Below are positions 52,058 through 60,965 of a stretch of DNA of 64,000 nucleotides, piece by piece. A program made the translations under genes and the position numbers. Below the pieces are notes generated by a model that did not search any database, had not been told where the DNA came from, and saw nothing but the letters and a program-made list of their open reading frames with translations. Numbering within the stretch: the stretch's first letter is position 1; every line of letters begins with the position of its first letter. The stretch lies in contig NZ_NJIX01000004.1 in NCBI RefSeq assembly GCF_002209485.1, positions 620,001-684,000 on the forward strand, written 5' to 3'. This DNA comes from Achromobacter sp. HZ34. Its GTDB lineage: Bacteria; Pseudomonadota; Gammaproteobacteria; Burkholderiales; Burkholderiaceae_B.

Positions 52058-52293
52058 CACCAAAGCAACACTCGTGCTGATCCACAAGGTCTCCAAAAAA
52101 TTATCTTGCATCGCACAAAAGTTCTGGTTAATATTCATTCAACGGATGTCGAAAAGCAGTTGGCGCGGTGCAAACCCCAAATGCTTCCGGTTGACCCCCA
52201 GGGTTAACCCTTCGACTTGCCACGATTGTCTCCTCCACCCTCCTCCTTTGGTGGATTTAGCCCAAGATCGCAAGATCTTGGGCTTTTTTTTTT
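52058..52293 (+). ncRNA. Candidate small RNA with C-rich anti-Shine-Dalgarno stretches
   Basis: This is an AT-richer, non-coding-looking stretch in a 377-bp gap after coq7. It ends in a textbook terminator. Internal structure includes TGCGATGCA (52051-52059) complementary to TGCATCGCA (52107-52115), a hairpin GGTTGACCC/GGGTTAACC (52189-52209), and TCCACC/GGTGGA (52234-52255). The loop of the last holds CTCCTCCTT, and CTCCTCCACC lies just before, both complementary to purine-rich ribosome-binding sites. The 5' end is about 52058 if the TATAAT is used (about 235 nt), or about 52141 with the second promoter (about 150 nt). Expression is unproven. Confidence 0.55.
52259..52293 (+). terminator. 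Strong Rho-independent terminator of the candidate sRNA
   Basis: AGCCCAAGATC / GATCTTGGGCT form an 11-bp stem with a GCAA tetraloop, followed by a T-run through 52293. It is oriented plus. The nearest upstream plus-strand gene, coq7, ends 327 bp earlier. Confidence 0.92.
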
Positions 52294-52308
52294 ATCCGTC
52301 GCCTGGCC

Positions 52309-52887
52309 TCAAGCGTCCTGGTTGAAGTTGGCGGGCGGCCAAGGATCGCCCGGTGCGTAGCCCACCGGCGTGGGTAAATCCATTTGACGGTGGACCCTCG
52401 GCGGTATGACGGGTGTATTAGGCAGCGCGCAGGCCGGCTGGCTGGACGGCAACTTTGCCGAGGACTTGGGCGGCAGGGGCGGTGGCGCCGTCCCTATGGG
52501 CGGAAGCGGCTGAGGTGCCCCCCACCCCGGCGGGAGGGGCGGCGGTGGCGCCAACGACTTCGGTACGGCAAGCCATTGCGGGGCGGCGAAATCCGGTGGG
52601 GCATCCAAGTCGGTCGTCAGGTCTATCAAGTCTTCCATTTCTGGCGCGCCGCGCGTTGGCGCTGCTCTTCGCGGCGGGCACCAAGGTGCGGGGGCGTAAT
52701 CGTTTCCCGCCCGGGCGTGTCCTTGCCCCTGTCCGGTAAGCTGCGCGGCGCGCCCGCTTTGCCCGGACCTACTGGCACGAATGATGAGCGGAACGGGCAG
52801 ATCCAGCAAATTCGGCTGCACCGGCGGGCGGGCGAAGTTGCTTGGCCAGGCCGTGCTGGCGCTGGGCGAAGTCGTGATCAAAGTCAT
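52309..52887 (-). CDS. Proline-rich protein of unknown function with eukaryote-like linear motifs
   Basis: This 192-aa protein is unrecognised and mostly disordered. From MTLITTSPSASTAWPSNF it is rich in Ser, Ala and Pro. Residues 84-94 read MEDLIDLTTDL, which fits a SUMO-interacting motif (hydrophobic core LIDLT flanked by acidic residues). Residues 114-141 contain APPPPLPPGWG and PPPLPPK, which fit SH3- or WW-domain ligands. There is no Sec signal peptide or membrane segment. The ATG at 52887 is preferred, and the frame also extends to 53043. Ribosome-binding support is weak, and the composition could also arise in a non-coding GC-rich frame, so coding status is moderate. The motifs suggest, without proof, a protein delivered into eukaryotic cells. 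Confidence 0.5.
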   Translation of the reverse strand: MTLITTSPSASTAWPSNFARPPVQPNLLDLPVPLIIRASRSGQSGRAAQLTGQGQGHARAGNDYAPAPWCPPRRAAPTRGAPEMEDLIDLTTDLDAPPDFAAPQWLAVPKSLAPPPPLPPGWGAPQPLPPIGTAPPPLPPKSSAKLPSSQPACALPNTPVIPPRVHRQMDLPTPVGYAPGDPWPPANFNQDA

Positions 52888-53114
52888 GGCAGTCTCTGGT
52901 GAATGTTGGAAACTGCCGTCAGTGTCGCGGCCATGCGCACCGGTTCCCGCTCCCAGGGGCGCGCAGGCCGCCATTCCTCGCGGGTGACTCCTGGCTGGCG
53001 GGAGTCGCGGTTGATCTTCGTCACGGCTGCTAACGTCCCGCATCGCCGGCTCTCAATTACGCGGGCCCCTTTCTACTAAAATCCGGCTCATTCATTCAGG
53101 CAGTGGAAAACTTC

Positions 53115-54392
53115 ATGTTGCGTATTCAGGATCTCAAGCTCGCCGTGGTCGGGCTGGGCTATGTCGGCTTGCCGCTGGCGGTTGAATTTGGCAAGCGCCG
53201 GCCGGTCATCGGCTTCGATATCAATCGGCGCCGGATCGAGGAATTGCAGCGTGGACATGACCACACCCTGGAAGTCGACGACGAGGAAATGGCCAGCGCG
53301 GCCCAGCTCACCTACACCGACGACCGCGCTCGGCTGGCCGAGGCCAATGTGTTCATCGTCACGGTGCCGACGCCGATCGACGCCTACAAGCAGCCTGACC
53401 TGACCCCCCTGATACGCGCCAGCGAAACCATAGGCGCGGTGCTGAAGCGGGGCGATATCGTCATCTACGAATCCACGGTCTACCCCGGCGCGACGGAAGA
53501 AGATTGCGTGCCGGTGCTGGAACGTGTCTCCGGCCTCAAGTTCAACGTCGATTTTTACGCCGGCTACAGCCCCGAACGCATCAATCCGGGCGACAAGGCG
53601 CATCGTGTCAGCACGATACGCAAAGTGACCTCGGGGTCGACGCCGGAAGCGGCGGAGGTGGTCGACGCGCTCTATCGCGAAATCATCACGGCCGGCACGC
53701 ACAAGGCGGCGTCCATCCGCGTGGCGGAGGCCGCCAAGGTCATCGAGAACACGCAGCGCGACGTCAACATCGCCCTGATCAACGAACTGGCGCTGATCTT
53801 CAACAAGATGGGCATTGACACCGAAGCGGTGCTGCAGGCGGCCGGCACCAAATGGAATTTCCTGCCTTTCCGTCCCGGCCTGGTGGGCGGGCACTGCATC
53901 GGCGTTGATCCCTACTACCTGACGCACAAGGCACAATCGATCGGCTACCACCCGGAAATCATCCTGGCGGGCCGTCGCCTGAATGACGCCATGGGCAGCT
54001 ATGTGGTGTCGCAGCTGGTGAAATCCATGATGCGCAAGCGCATCCACGTGCAAGGCGCACGCGTGCTGGTGATGGGACTGGCGTTCAAGGAGAACTGCCC
54101 GGACCTGCGCAACACACGCATCGTCGATATCGTGCGCGAGCTGGGTGAATACAACGTCTCGGTCGACGTCTACGACCCCTGGATCGACCCGGAAGAGTCG
54201 GTGCAAGAGTACGGCATTACCCCTGTCAGCCAGCCGCAGGCAGGGGCTTACGACGGCATCGTTCTTGCTGTCGCGCATCAGCAGTTCGGCGCCATGGGTG
54301 CAGCGGCCATTCGCGCCTACGGCAAGCCCGAGCACATTCTTTACGACCTGAAATACGTCCTGAGCCCGGACGAATCGGATCTGCGGCTGTAA
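53115..54392 (+). CDS. tviB: UDP-N-acetylglucosamine 6-dehydrogenase (Vi-type, TviB/WbpO)
   Basis: This 425-aa nucleotide-sugar dehydrogenase has the NAD motif GLGYVG at residues 13-18, the central-domain signature [52 protein letters not shown] with catalytic Cys261, and the C-terminal [19 protein letters not shown]. It oxidises UDP-HexNAc to the uronic acid. With the 4-epimerase that follows, this yields UDP-GalNAcA for capsule or O-antigen. The start is ambiguous between the ATG at 53115 and a GTG at 53103. No glycosyltransferase or export genes are in the window, so the product pathway is inferred. Confidence 0.92.
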   Translation: MLRIQDLKLAVVGLGYVGLPLAVEFGKRRPVIGFDINRRRIEELQRGHDHTLEVDDEEMASAAQLTYTDDRARLAEANVFIVTVPTPIDAYKQPDLTPLIRASETIGAVLKRGDIVIYESTVYPGATEEDCVPVLERVSGLKFNVDFYAGYSPERINPGDKAHRVSTIRKVTSGSTPEAAEVVDALYREIITAGTHKAASIRVAEAAKVIENTQRDVNIALINELALIFNKMGIDTEAVLQAAGTKWNFLPFRPGLVGGHCIGVDPYYLTHKAQSIGYHPEIILAGRRLNDAMGSYVVSQLVKSMMRKRIHVQGARVLVMGLAFKENCPDLRNTRIVDIVRELGEYNVSVDVYDPWIDPEESVQEYGITPVSQPQAGAYDGIVLAVAHQQFGAMGAAAIRAYGKPEHILYDLKYVLSPDESDLRL

Positions 54393-54421
54393 ACCCGGTC
54401 ATCATTGAAGAAGGTATAAGC

Positions 54422-55447
54422 ATGACGAATCGCTATCAACAGATTACCGAGGAACTGCGCCAGGCGCCCCGTAAATGGCTGATCACCGGCTGCGCGGGCT
54501 TTATCGGCTCGAACCTGCTGGAGACGTTGCTCAAGCTCGATCAGACCGTGGTCGGATTGGATAATTTCGCCACCGGCTTCCAGCACAACCTGGACGAGGT
54601 GATGGAACTGGTGACGGCCGAGCAATGGGCCCGCTTCACGTTCATCGAAGGCGACATCCGCAATGTCGAAACCTGCCGCCGTGCCTGCACCGGCGTGGAC
54701 TTCGTGCTGCACCAGGCCGCGCTGGGTTCGGTGCCGCGCTCGCTGGCCGATCCCCTGGCTACCAATGCGGTGAACATCGACGGGTATCTGAACATGCTGG
54801 TGGCGGCGCGTGATGCGCGCGTGCACGGTTTCGTCTATGCGGCGTCCAGCTCGACCTACGGCGACCATCCCGGTCTGCCCAAGATCGAATCGGAGATCGG
54901 CAATCCGCTGTCGCCTTATGCCGTGACGAAGTACGTCAACGAGCTTTACGCCAACGTCTTTGCCCGGTCCTATGGTTTCGGCAGCGTGGGCCTGCGCTAC
55001 TTCAATGTGTTCGGCAAGCGCCAGGATCCCAACGGTGCCTACGCCGCGGTGATTCCGAAGTGGATCAGCGCCATGATCCGCGATGAGGACGTCGTGATCA
55101 ACGGCGACGGCGAGACCAGCCGTGACTTCTGCTTCGTCGAGAATGCCGTCCAGGCCAATCTGCTGGCGGCGCTGTCGCAGCCGGAGAAGGCCAGCCAGGT
55201 TTACAACGTGGCGTTCAACGCCCGCACCAGCCTGAACCAGTTGTTCGAGCACCTGCGCGCGCAATTGGCCAAGCACGGCGTGAAGTACGACAAGGCGCCT
55301 GTCTACGGTGAGTTCCGTGCCGGCGACGTGCGGCACTCGCAGGCCGACATCGGCAAGGCCAACGAGCACCTGGGCTACAAGCCCATGCACGACATCCTGG
55401 AAGGGCTGGAAGTTGCCATGCCCTGGTACACGCAATTCCTGCGGTGA
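54422..55447 (+). CDS. tviC: UDP-N-acetylglucosamine 4-epimerase (TviC/WbpP)
   Basis: This 341-aa extended SDR epimerase has the Rossmann motif [10 protein letters not shown] at residues 22-31, the catalytic Ser region AASSSTYGD at 140-148, and Tyr166/Lys170 in [14 protein letters not shown]. The block [27 protein letters not shown] is typical of WbpP/TviC, which interconvert UDP-GlcNAc(A) and UDP-GalNAc(A). It begins 29 bp after tviB and is followed at once by a strong terminator, making a two-gene operon. Confidence 0.94.
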   Translation: MTNRYQQITEELRQAPRKWLITGCAGFIGSNLLETLLKLDQTVVGLDNFATGFQHNLDEVMELVTAEQWARFTFIEGDIRNVETCRRACTGVDFVLHQAALGSVPRSLADPLATNAVNIDGYLNMLVAARDARVHGFVYAASSSTYGDHPGLPKIESEIGNPLSPYAVTKYVNELYANVFARSYGFGSVGLRYFNVFGKRQDPNGAYAAVIPKWISAMIRDEDVVINGDGETSRDFCFVENAVQANLLAALSQPEKASQVYNVAFNARTSLNQLFEHLRAQLAKHGVKYDKAPVYGEFRAGDVRHSQADIGKANEHLGYKPMHDILEGLEVAMPWYTQFLR

Positions 55448-55451
55448 CATG

Positions 55452-55496
55452 AAAAAAAGCCCCGCGCCAGATGAACTGGCGCGGGGCTTTTTTTTT
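55452..55496. terminator. Bidirectional terminator between tviC and phosphohexomutase
   Basis: A 19-bp perfect inverted repeat, AAAAAAAGCCCCGCGCCAG / CTGGCGCGGGGCTTTTTTT, has a 5-nt loop. The A and T runs give U-tracts in both directions for the convergent genes. Confidence 0.93.
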
Positions 55497-55508
55497 GGGC
55501 GAGAGGAC

Positions 55509-56906
55509 TTAGAACGGCAGCTTCACATCCGGCTTGAGCAGTTGCAGTTGCTGGCGGAAGTCGTCCTGGATGCGCTTGAGGGCGGCGTCGGTGTCGGCCT
55601 CGAAACGCAGCACCACCACCGGCGTGGTGTTCGACGGCCGGGCCAGGCCGAAGCCGTCCGGATACTCGGCACGCACGCCGTCGATGGTCACCACGTTGAT
55701 GGCGCCGTCGAACTTGCCCTTTTCCTGCAGGGCCTTGACCAGGGCGAAGGGTTCGCCTTCTTCCATTTCAAGCTTCAGTTCGGGCGTCGAGATGGCTTGG
55801 GGCAAGGCTTCCAGCACGGCCGACGGGTTGGCGTCGCGCGACACGATTTCCAGCAGGCGGGTGCCGGTGTACAGGCCATCGTCGAAACCGAACCAGCGTT
55901 CCTTGAAGAAGATGTGGCCGCTCATTTCGCCGGCCAGCGGGGCGCCGGTCTCGGCCAGCTTGGCCTTGACCAGCGAGTGGCCGGTCTGCCACATCAGCGG
56001 CTTGCCGCCCGCCTCGGTGACGGCCAGGCCGACGTGGCGGCTGCACTTGACGTCATAAATGATGGTGGCGCCCGGATTGCGCTCCAGTACGTCACGCGCG
56101 TACAGGATCAGCTGGCGGTCGGGCCAGATGATCTGGCCGGACTTGGTGACCACGCCCAGGCGGTCGCCGTCGCCGTCGAAGGCCAGGCCGATTTCGTTGT
56201 CGGTGGTCTGCACGCAGCGGATCAGGTCTTCCAGATTGTGCGGGTCGGCCGGATCGGGGTGATGGTTGGGGAAGTTGCCGTCGACCTCGCAGAACAGCTC
56301 GGTGACTTCGCAGCCCAGGGCGCGGAACAGGCGCGGCGCGATGGCGCCGGCCACGCCGTTGCCGCAGTCCACCGCGATCTTCATCGGGCGCGCCAGCTTG
56401 ACGTCGCCGACGATGCGCTGCAGATAGGTTTCCACCAGATCCAGTTCGCGGCGCTTGCCGGGGGTGACACCGGGCGGGGCCTTGCCGCCGGCGGCTTCCA
56501 TGGCCTTGCGCAGTTCCTGGATGCCGTCGCCATACAGGGCGGCGCCCGCCAACATCATCTTGAAACCGTTGTACTTGGGCGGATTATGGCTGCCGGTGAT
56601 GGCCACGCCGGAGCCGGTCTTCAGCGTATAGGCGCCGAAATAGACCAGCGGCGTCGGCACTTCGCCGATGTCCACGGTGTCCACGCCGCCGGCGTTCAGG
56701 CCATCCTGCAAAGCCAGCGACAGTTCTTCGCTGCTCAGGCGGCCGTCGCGGCCGATGACCATTTCGCTGACGCCCAGGGAACGGGCGCGGGCGGCCAGTG
56801 CCAGGCCCAATTCGCGGGCAAAGCCGGCGTTCAACAGGTCCGGCACGGTGCCGCGGATGTCGTAGGCTTTGAAAATCGATGCGGGAATTGTCGACGCGGT
56901 AGCCAC
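55509..56906 (-). CDS. Phosphomannomutase/phosphoglucomutase
   Basis: This 465-aa alpha-D-phosphohexomutase is of the AlgC/ManB type. The phosphoserine loop is ITGSHNPPKYNG with Ser106. The metal-binding loop is LAFDGDGDRLGV, the sugar-binding loop GEMSGHIFF, and the phosphate-binding loop RPSNTTPVV. It interconverts 1- and 6-phosphohexoses to feed sugar-nucleotide synthesis for LPS or capsule, consistent with the tviB-tviC pair next door. It converges on tviC across a bidirectional terminator. Confidence 0.93.
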   Translation of the reverse strand: MATASTIPASIFKAYDIRGTVPDLLNAGFARELGLALAARARSLGVSEMVIGRDGRLSSEELSLALQDGLNAGGVDTVDIGEVPTPLVYFGAYTLKTGSGVAITGSHNPPKYNGFKMMLAGAALYGDGIQELRKAMEAAGGKAPPGVTPGKRRELDLVETYLQRIVGDVKLARPMKIAVDCGNGVAGAIAPRLFRALGCEVTELFCEVDGNFPNHHPDPADPHNLEDLIRCVQTTDNEIGLAFDGDGDRLGVVTKSGQIIWPDRQLILYARDVLERNPGATIIYDVKCSRHVGLAVTEAGGKPLMWQTGHSLVKAKLAETGAPLAGEMSGHIFFKERWFGFDDGLYTGTRLLEIVSRDANPSAVLEALPQAISTPELKLEMEEGEPFALVKALQEKGKFDGAINVVTIDGVRAEYPDGFGLARPSNTTPVVVLRFEADTDAALKRIQDDFRQQLQLLKPDVKLPF

Positions 56907-57333
56907 GTTGATTCCTTGTTCAGGGGTGCGATGAAAAGGGCATTATCCCCGATTGCCGGTGGCGCCATCGCCTGCTGCGTGCTGCATGTGTCCTAGTCCT
57001 CTCGGACGAAACACGCAGTGCGGGATGCGATCCGGCGGGGGGTTGGCTGCGAATCAGCGCCACGCATCCCGCCAGGAATTGCGCCACGCGGAGATCGCGG
57101 GGCAGGGGGGATTGTTACACGGAAGCGGACGCGGTCGATGTGTCTGAATCCGACAATCCTGACGGAGCATTGCGGCGGGATGCTGCCATAGCCCTTGGCG
57201 AGCACGTCTCGTCCTACAATAGCTTCACTTTCCGTCCGCCCAGGCGGGGCGCCGTTTCGGCGCCTGCGTCGATTGCGCGGTTTGTCCGGGGGGACAAACC
57301 GTCCGGCGGCGGCCATAACCATTACGGTGGTCG
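56907..57333. other. 427-bp intergenic region with several inverted repeats
   Basis: No convincing gene is seen. Structures include GCGGGATGCG (57020-57029) with CGCATCCCGC (57063-57072), GGCGCC-GTTTC-GGCGCC (57248-57264), and a perfect repeat at 57278-57301 just before the FAD oxidase gene. A weak -10-like TACAAT lies at 57215-57220. The left end should hold the phosphohexomutase promoter. Confidence 0.5.
57278..57301. promoter_or_regulatory. Perfect 10-bp inverted repeat before the FAD oxidase operon
   Basis: CGGTTTGTCC and GGACAAACCG are separated by GGGG, ending 32 bp before the ATG at 57334. It could be a dimer operator or a leader hairpin. The encoded response regulator is one possible ligand, but this is not demonstrable here. 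Confidence 0.5.
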
Positions 57334-58749
57334 ATGACATTCCTGGATGAGTTGCGGGCATTGCTGGGCGCCGAGCATGTATTGACCGGCGCCGATACGG
57401 ACTCCTATACGCTGGACTGGCGCGGCCGCTATCAGGGCAGGGCCCTGGCCGTCGCGCGGCCCGCGGACACCGAGGCAGTGGCAGGTGTCGTGCGCCTGTG
57501 CGCCCGCCACCGGGTGCCGGTACTGCCGCAGGGCGGCAATACCAGCCTTTGCGGCGGCGCCACCCCGGACGGGGAAGGCGCAACGCTGATCCTGTCGTTG
57601 GGCCGGCTGAACCGGATCCGCGCCGTCGACACCGAGAACGATACGATTACCGTCGAGGCTGGCTGCATCCTGCAGGCGGTACAACAGGCCGCCGAGAATG
57701 CGGACCGCCTGTTTCCCCTGAGCCTGGCCGCCGAGGGCAGCTGCAGCATCGGCGGCAACCTGGCCACCAATGCCGGCGGCACCCAGGTGCTGCGCTACGG
57801 CAATACGCGCGACCTGACGCTGGGGCTGGAAGTCGTCACCCCGGACGGCCGTATCTGGCATGGCCTGCGCGGCCTGCGCAAGGACAACACCGGCTACGAC
57901 CTGCGCGACCTGTACATCGGCAGCGAAGGCACGCTGGGCATCATCACCGCGGCCACGCTGAAGCTTTATCCTGCGCCGGTGGCCCGTTGCACGGCCTTGC
58001 TGGCGCTGCCGGGCGTGGAGGAGGCCGTGCAGGTGCTGTCCCGCGCCCGCAACGGCTTCGGCGCCACGCTGACCGGTTTCGAATTGATGGCCGGCTATTG
58101 CCTGCAAGGCGTGGTGCGCCTGTATCCGCAGCAGCGCCTGCCCTTCAGCGGCGAGTCGGCCCAGTCGCCCTGGTTCGCGCTGCTGGAACTGTCGGACAGC
58201 GAAAGCGAGGCGCATGCGCGCGAACGCTTCGAATCCGTGCTGGGCGAGGTGCTGGAGGCCGGCCTGGCCACCGACGCCGCCATCGCCGAGAACGTCGCGC
58301 AGACGCGCGCCTTGTGGCATCTGCGGGAAAGCATCCCCCTGGCCGAAGCGGCCTTCGGCAAGGCGGTCAAGCATGACGTGTCGGTGCCGATTTCGCGCAT
58401 CGCTGAATTCGTGCGCACCACCAACGGCCTGCTGCAAGCGCGCTTCCCCGGCGTCACCCATGTGATTTTCGGCCACCTGGGCGACGGCAATCTGCATTAC
58501 AACGTGGCGCCCGCGCCTGGCCAGGCCGAAGCCGACCTGCTGGCCCTGCAAGCGCAGATCTACCAGGTGGTGCACGACAGCGTGTCCGCGCACCAGGGGT
58601 CGATCAGCGCCGAACATGGCGTCGGGCAACTCAAGGTGGACGAGCTGACCCGCTACAAGGATCCCCTGGAGCTGGAGCTGATGCGCCGGATCAAGCAGGC
58701 GCTGGATCCGGACGGGATCATGAACCCCGGCAAGGTTGTCCGCGTATGA
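57334..58749 (+). CDS. FAD-linked (GlcD/D2HGDH-type) 2-hydroxyacid dehydrogenase
   Basis: This 471-aa PCMH-type flavoprotein has an FAD-binding_4 domain (residues 35-215: LPQGGNTSLCGGATPDG, LAAEGSCSIGGNLATNAGGTQVLRYGNTRDLTLGLEVVTPDG, IGSEGTLGIITAATLKL). A C-terminal FAD-oxidase domain follows with FGHLGDGNLHYN and SAEHGVGQLKVDEL, the metal/substrate histidines of the D-2-hydroxyglutarate, D-lactate and glycolate dehydrogenase group. The exact substrate is not determined. It is coupled to the response regulator by ATGA overlap (58746-58749), an unusual enzyme-regulator operon. Confidence 0.9.
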   Translation: MTFLDELRALLGAEHVLTGADTDSYTLDWRGRYQGRALAVARPADTEAVAGVVRLCARHRVPVLPQGGNTSLCGGATPDGEGATLILSLGRLNRIRAVDTENDTITVEAGCILQAVQQAAENADRLFPLSLAAEGSCSIGGNLATNAGGTQVLRYGNTRDLTLGLEVVTPDGRIWHGLRGLRKDNTGYDLRDLYIGSEGTLGIITAATLKLYPAPVARCTALLALPGVEEAVQVLSRARNGFGATLTGFELMAGYCLQGVVRLYPQQRLPFSGESAQSPWFALLELSDSESEAHARERFESVLGEVLEAGLATDAAIAENVAQTRALWHLRESIPLAEAAFGKAVKHDVSVPISRIAEFVRTTNGLLQARFPGVTHVIFGHLGDGNLHYNVAPAPGQAEADLLALQAQIYQVVHDSVSAHQGSISAEHGVGQLKVDELTRYKDPLELELMRRIKQALDPDGIMNPGKVVRV

Positions 58750-59486
58750 ATTCCCCAGCCCCGTCGTCCTCGTCATCGTCGTCATCCGCTTCGTCCGGCC
58801 ACCATCGCGTCCTCATCGTCGAGGATGACGCGACCATCGCCGGCAACCTCTACAGTTTCCTCGAGCAGCGCGGCTTCGTGCCGGACGCGGCTTATGACGG
58901 CCGCGCCGCGCTCGGCCTGCTGACATCGCAGCACTTCGACGCCGTCATCCTGGACGTCGGCCTGCCGGGCATGGACGGCTATGCGGTACTGCGCGCCATG
59001 CGTACCGAACACTTGCTGCCTGTGCCGGTTTTGATGCTGACCGCCCGTGCCGAGCTGGACGACAAACTGGCTGGTTTCTCCCATGGGGCGGACGACTACC
59101 TGACCAAACCTTTCGCGCTGGCGGAAGTGGAGGCCAGGCTGAACGCCCTGATCCTGCGCGCCAGTGGCGGCGTGGCGACGCCGGTGCGCCGCTGCGGCGC
59201 GCTCAGCTATGACAGCCGCACCCGCATCGTGGCGGTGGACGGCAAGCCGGTGCACCTGACGCGCAAGTCCGTCATGATCATCGAAGCCTTGCTGCGCGAT
59301 CCCGGCCGCGTGGTGTCGCGCGCCGAACTGGAAAGCCATCTGTGGGGCGCCGAGCCGCCGTCCTCCGACGCCCTGCGCAGCCAGATGCACCTGTTGCGCA
59401 AGGCGCTGAACGACGCCGGCTTCGATGGCATCGAAACCCTGCATGGGACCGGCTGGCGCCTGCTGGTGGACGGTGCCGACGCATGA
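58746..59486 (+). CDS. OmpR-family response regulator with poly-serine N-terminus
   Basis: This 246-aa regulator has a Ser-rich tail (residues 7-17, eight consecutive serines), then a receiver domain with acidic pocket VEDD, phospho-acceptor Asp70 (AVILDVGLPGMDG), and Lys121 in DDYLTKPF. A C-terminal OmpR winged helix follows: DGKPVHLTRKSVMIIEALLRDPGRVVSRAELESHLWG and SQMHLLRKALNDAG. It overlaps both neighbours by ATGA, so the oxidase, regulator and kinase are translated together. The poly-Ser tract is encoded by TCG/TCC/TCA repeats, a slippage-prone sequence. Confidence 0.93.
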   Translation: MNSPAPSSSSSSSSASSGHHRVLIVEDDATIAGNLYSFLEQRGFVPDAAYDGRAALGLLTSQHFDAVILDVGLPGMDGYAVLRAMRTEHLLPVPVLMLTARAELDDKLAGFSHGADDYLTKPFALAEVEARLNALILRASGGVATPVRRCGALSYDSRTRIVAVDGKPVHLTRKSVMIIEALLRDPGRVVSRAELESHLWGAEPPSSDALRSQMHLLRKALNDAGFDGIETLHGTGWRLLVDGADA

Positions 59487-60820
59487 ACGGCAGTACCCTG
59501 ACCCAGCGGGTCACCTGGGCATTGACAGGGCTGGTGGCGATCTTCGTATCCGCGCTGGTGGTGCTGGCCTATCTGACCTTCGACCAGATGGAAGACGATC
59601 TGGTCAATGACATCCTGACCACCGAGGCCGAGCGCCAGATCGCGCATCTGCAGAACGGCACGGTAACCATGCCCGCGCATGGTCCGCTGGACCTGGGCAG
59701 CAATATGCGCGCATGGCTGCAGCAGCCGGGCGCGGTCAATCCCGATATCCCCGAGCCCATCCATAACCTGGATGCCGGCTTGCATCTGGTCGAACCCGGG
59801 GTGGAAACGTGGCATGTGGTGATCGCCAACCCGCCCCAGGGCAAATTCTTCGTCCTGTATGACGCCACCGACAACGAAGACCGGGTCTTCGACTTCGGTC
59901 TCATCGTGCTGGGCCTGGGCGTGATCAGCATCGTTGCGTCCTACGGCGTGGCGCGCAAGGTCGCGCAGCTGGCGGTCGGTCCGATGTTGGCGTTGACCGA
60001 CCAGTTGGCCAAATGGGCGCCGGGGTCGCCAGACCTGGCGGTGGAGCGCAATGACGAGGCCGGCCGCCTGGTCGAGGCCTTCAATCGCGTGCAGAACCAG
60101 GTCGACCGTTCCCTGGCGCGCGAGCGGGAGTTCGCCGCCAACCTCAGCCACGAAGTGCGTACGCCGCTGGCGGCCATCCGCAGCGACGGCGAATTGATGC
60201 TGCTGGGCCAGGTCAGCGATGACCAGCGCACGCGCCTGACCCGCGTGGTCAAGAACGTCGACAGCGTGGCGGCCGCGCTGGAAAGCGCCCGAGCCATGGC
60301 GCGCGACGAATTGCGCGCGCCGGAGCCGGTGGATCTGCGCGACTGCATGCAATCCGCCTGGCAGGGGCTGGAGGCCTACGCCGAACAGGCCGGCCTGCTG
60401 CTGGACGACCAGTTGGAGCCGGGCAATGCCCGTACGCTCGACCGCTATGCGCTGTTGACCGTGCTGCGCAACCTCATCCGCAATGCCATCGAGCACGCCG
60501 CGCCGGCGCAGCTCACCGTCAGCGCGGTGGAGGGCGGCATCGTGCTGGGTGACAACGGCAAGGGGATACGCGCGGAAGACCTGCCTTTCGTGTTCGAGCG
60601 CTACTACAGCGTGCGCCTGCGTGACATGCGTAACGGCAATGGCAAGGCGAACGGCAACGGCGTTCGCGCGGCGGAGTCGCCCGAGGCCGCCGCGGCGCTG
60701 GAACGCGGGCTGGGGCTGGCCATCGCCAAGCGGGTGTGCGACATGCAGGCCTGGAGCCTGACCGTGCAGTCGGCTACGGAAGGCGCCGACCGGGGAACCC
60801 GGTTCACTCTGCGGTTCTAG
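59483..60820 (+). CDS. Sensor histidine kinase
   Basis: This 445-aa inner-membrane kinase has a first membrane helix at about residues 11-31, a periplasmic domain of about 105 residues rich in Asp/Asn/Pro, and a second helix at about 137-157. A HAMP-like linker leads to HisKA with His223 in FAANLSHEVRTPLAAIR. HATPase_c follows with the N box NLIRNAIEHA, G1 GDNGKGI, F box FERYYS and G2 GLGLAIAK. A low-complexity Asn/Gly loop (NGNGKANGNG) interrupts the ATP lid. It is the partner of the overlapping response regulator. The signal is unknown. Confidence 0.92.
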   Translation: MNGSTLTQRVTWALTGLVAIFVSALVVLAYLTFDQMEDDLVNDILTTEAERQIAHLQNGTVTMPAHGPLDLGSNMRAWLQQPGAVNPDIPEPIHNLDAGLHLVEPGVETWHVVIANPPQGKFFVLYDATDNEDRVFDFGLIVLGLGVISIVASYGVARKVAQLAVGPMLALTDQLAKWAPGSPDLAVERNDEAGRLVEAFNRVQNQVDRSLAREREFAANLSHEVRTPLAAIRSDGELMLLGQVSDDQRTRLTRVVKNVDSVAAALESARAMARDELRAPEPVDLRDCMQSAWQGLEAYAEQAGLLLDDQLEPGNARTLDRYALLTVLRNLIRNAIEHAAPAQLTVSAVEGGIVLGDNGKGIRAEDLPFVFERYYSVRLRDMRNGNGKANGNGVRAAESPEAAAALERGLGLAIAKRVCDMQAWSLTVQSATEGADRGTRFTLRF

Positions 60821-60965
60821 GGCATGGGGGCGGTGCAGGCCGCCGTGCGGGGGGGCCGGAGCGGACGCTTCGGCCTGATCCCTTCCATGCCTCCGTCCGG
60901 GCGGATTTGACGAATATTCAACTAGTTACGGGTTAGCTTGCAATGTTATTTGCGCAGGTGAACCC

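Noticed and set aside
52050-52325. Small open frame through the candidate sRNA region
   Set aside because: It has no ribosome-binding site, Cys/Lys-rich unnatural composition, and runs through the terminator stem. A structured RNA fits better.
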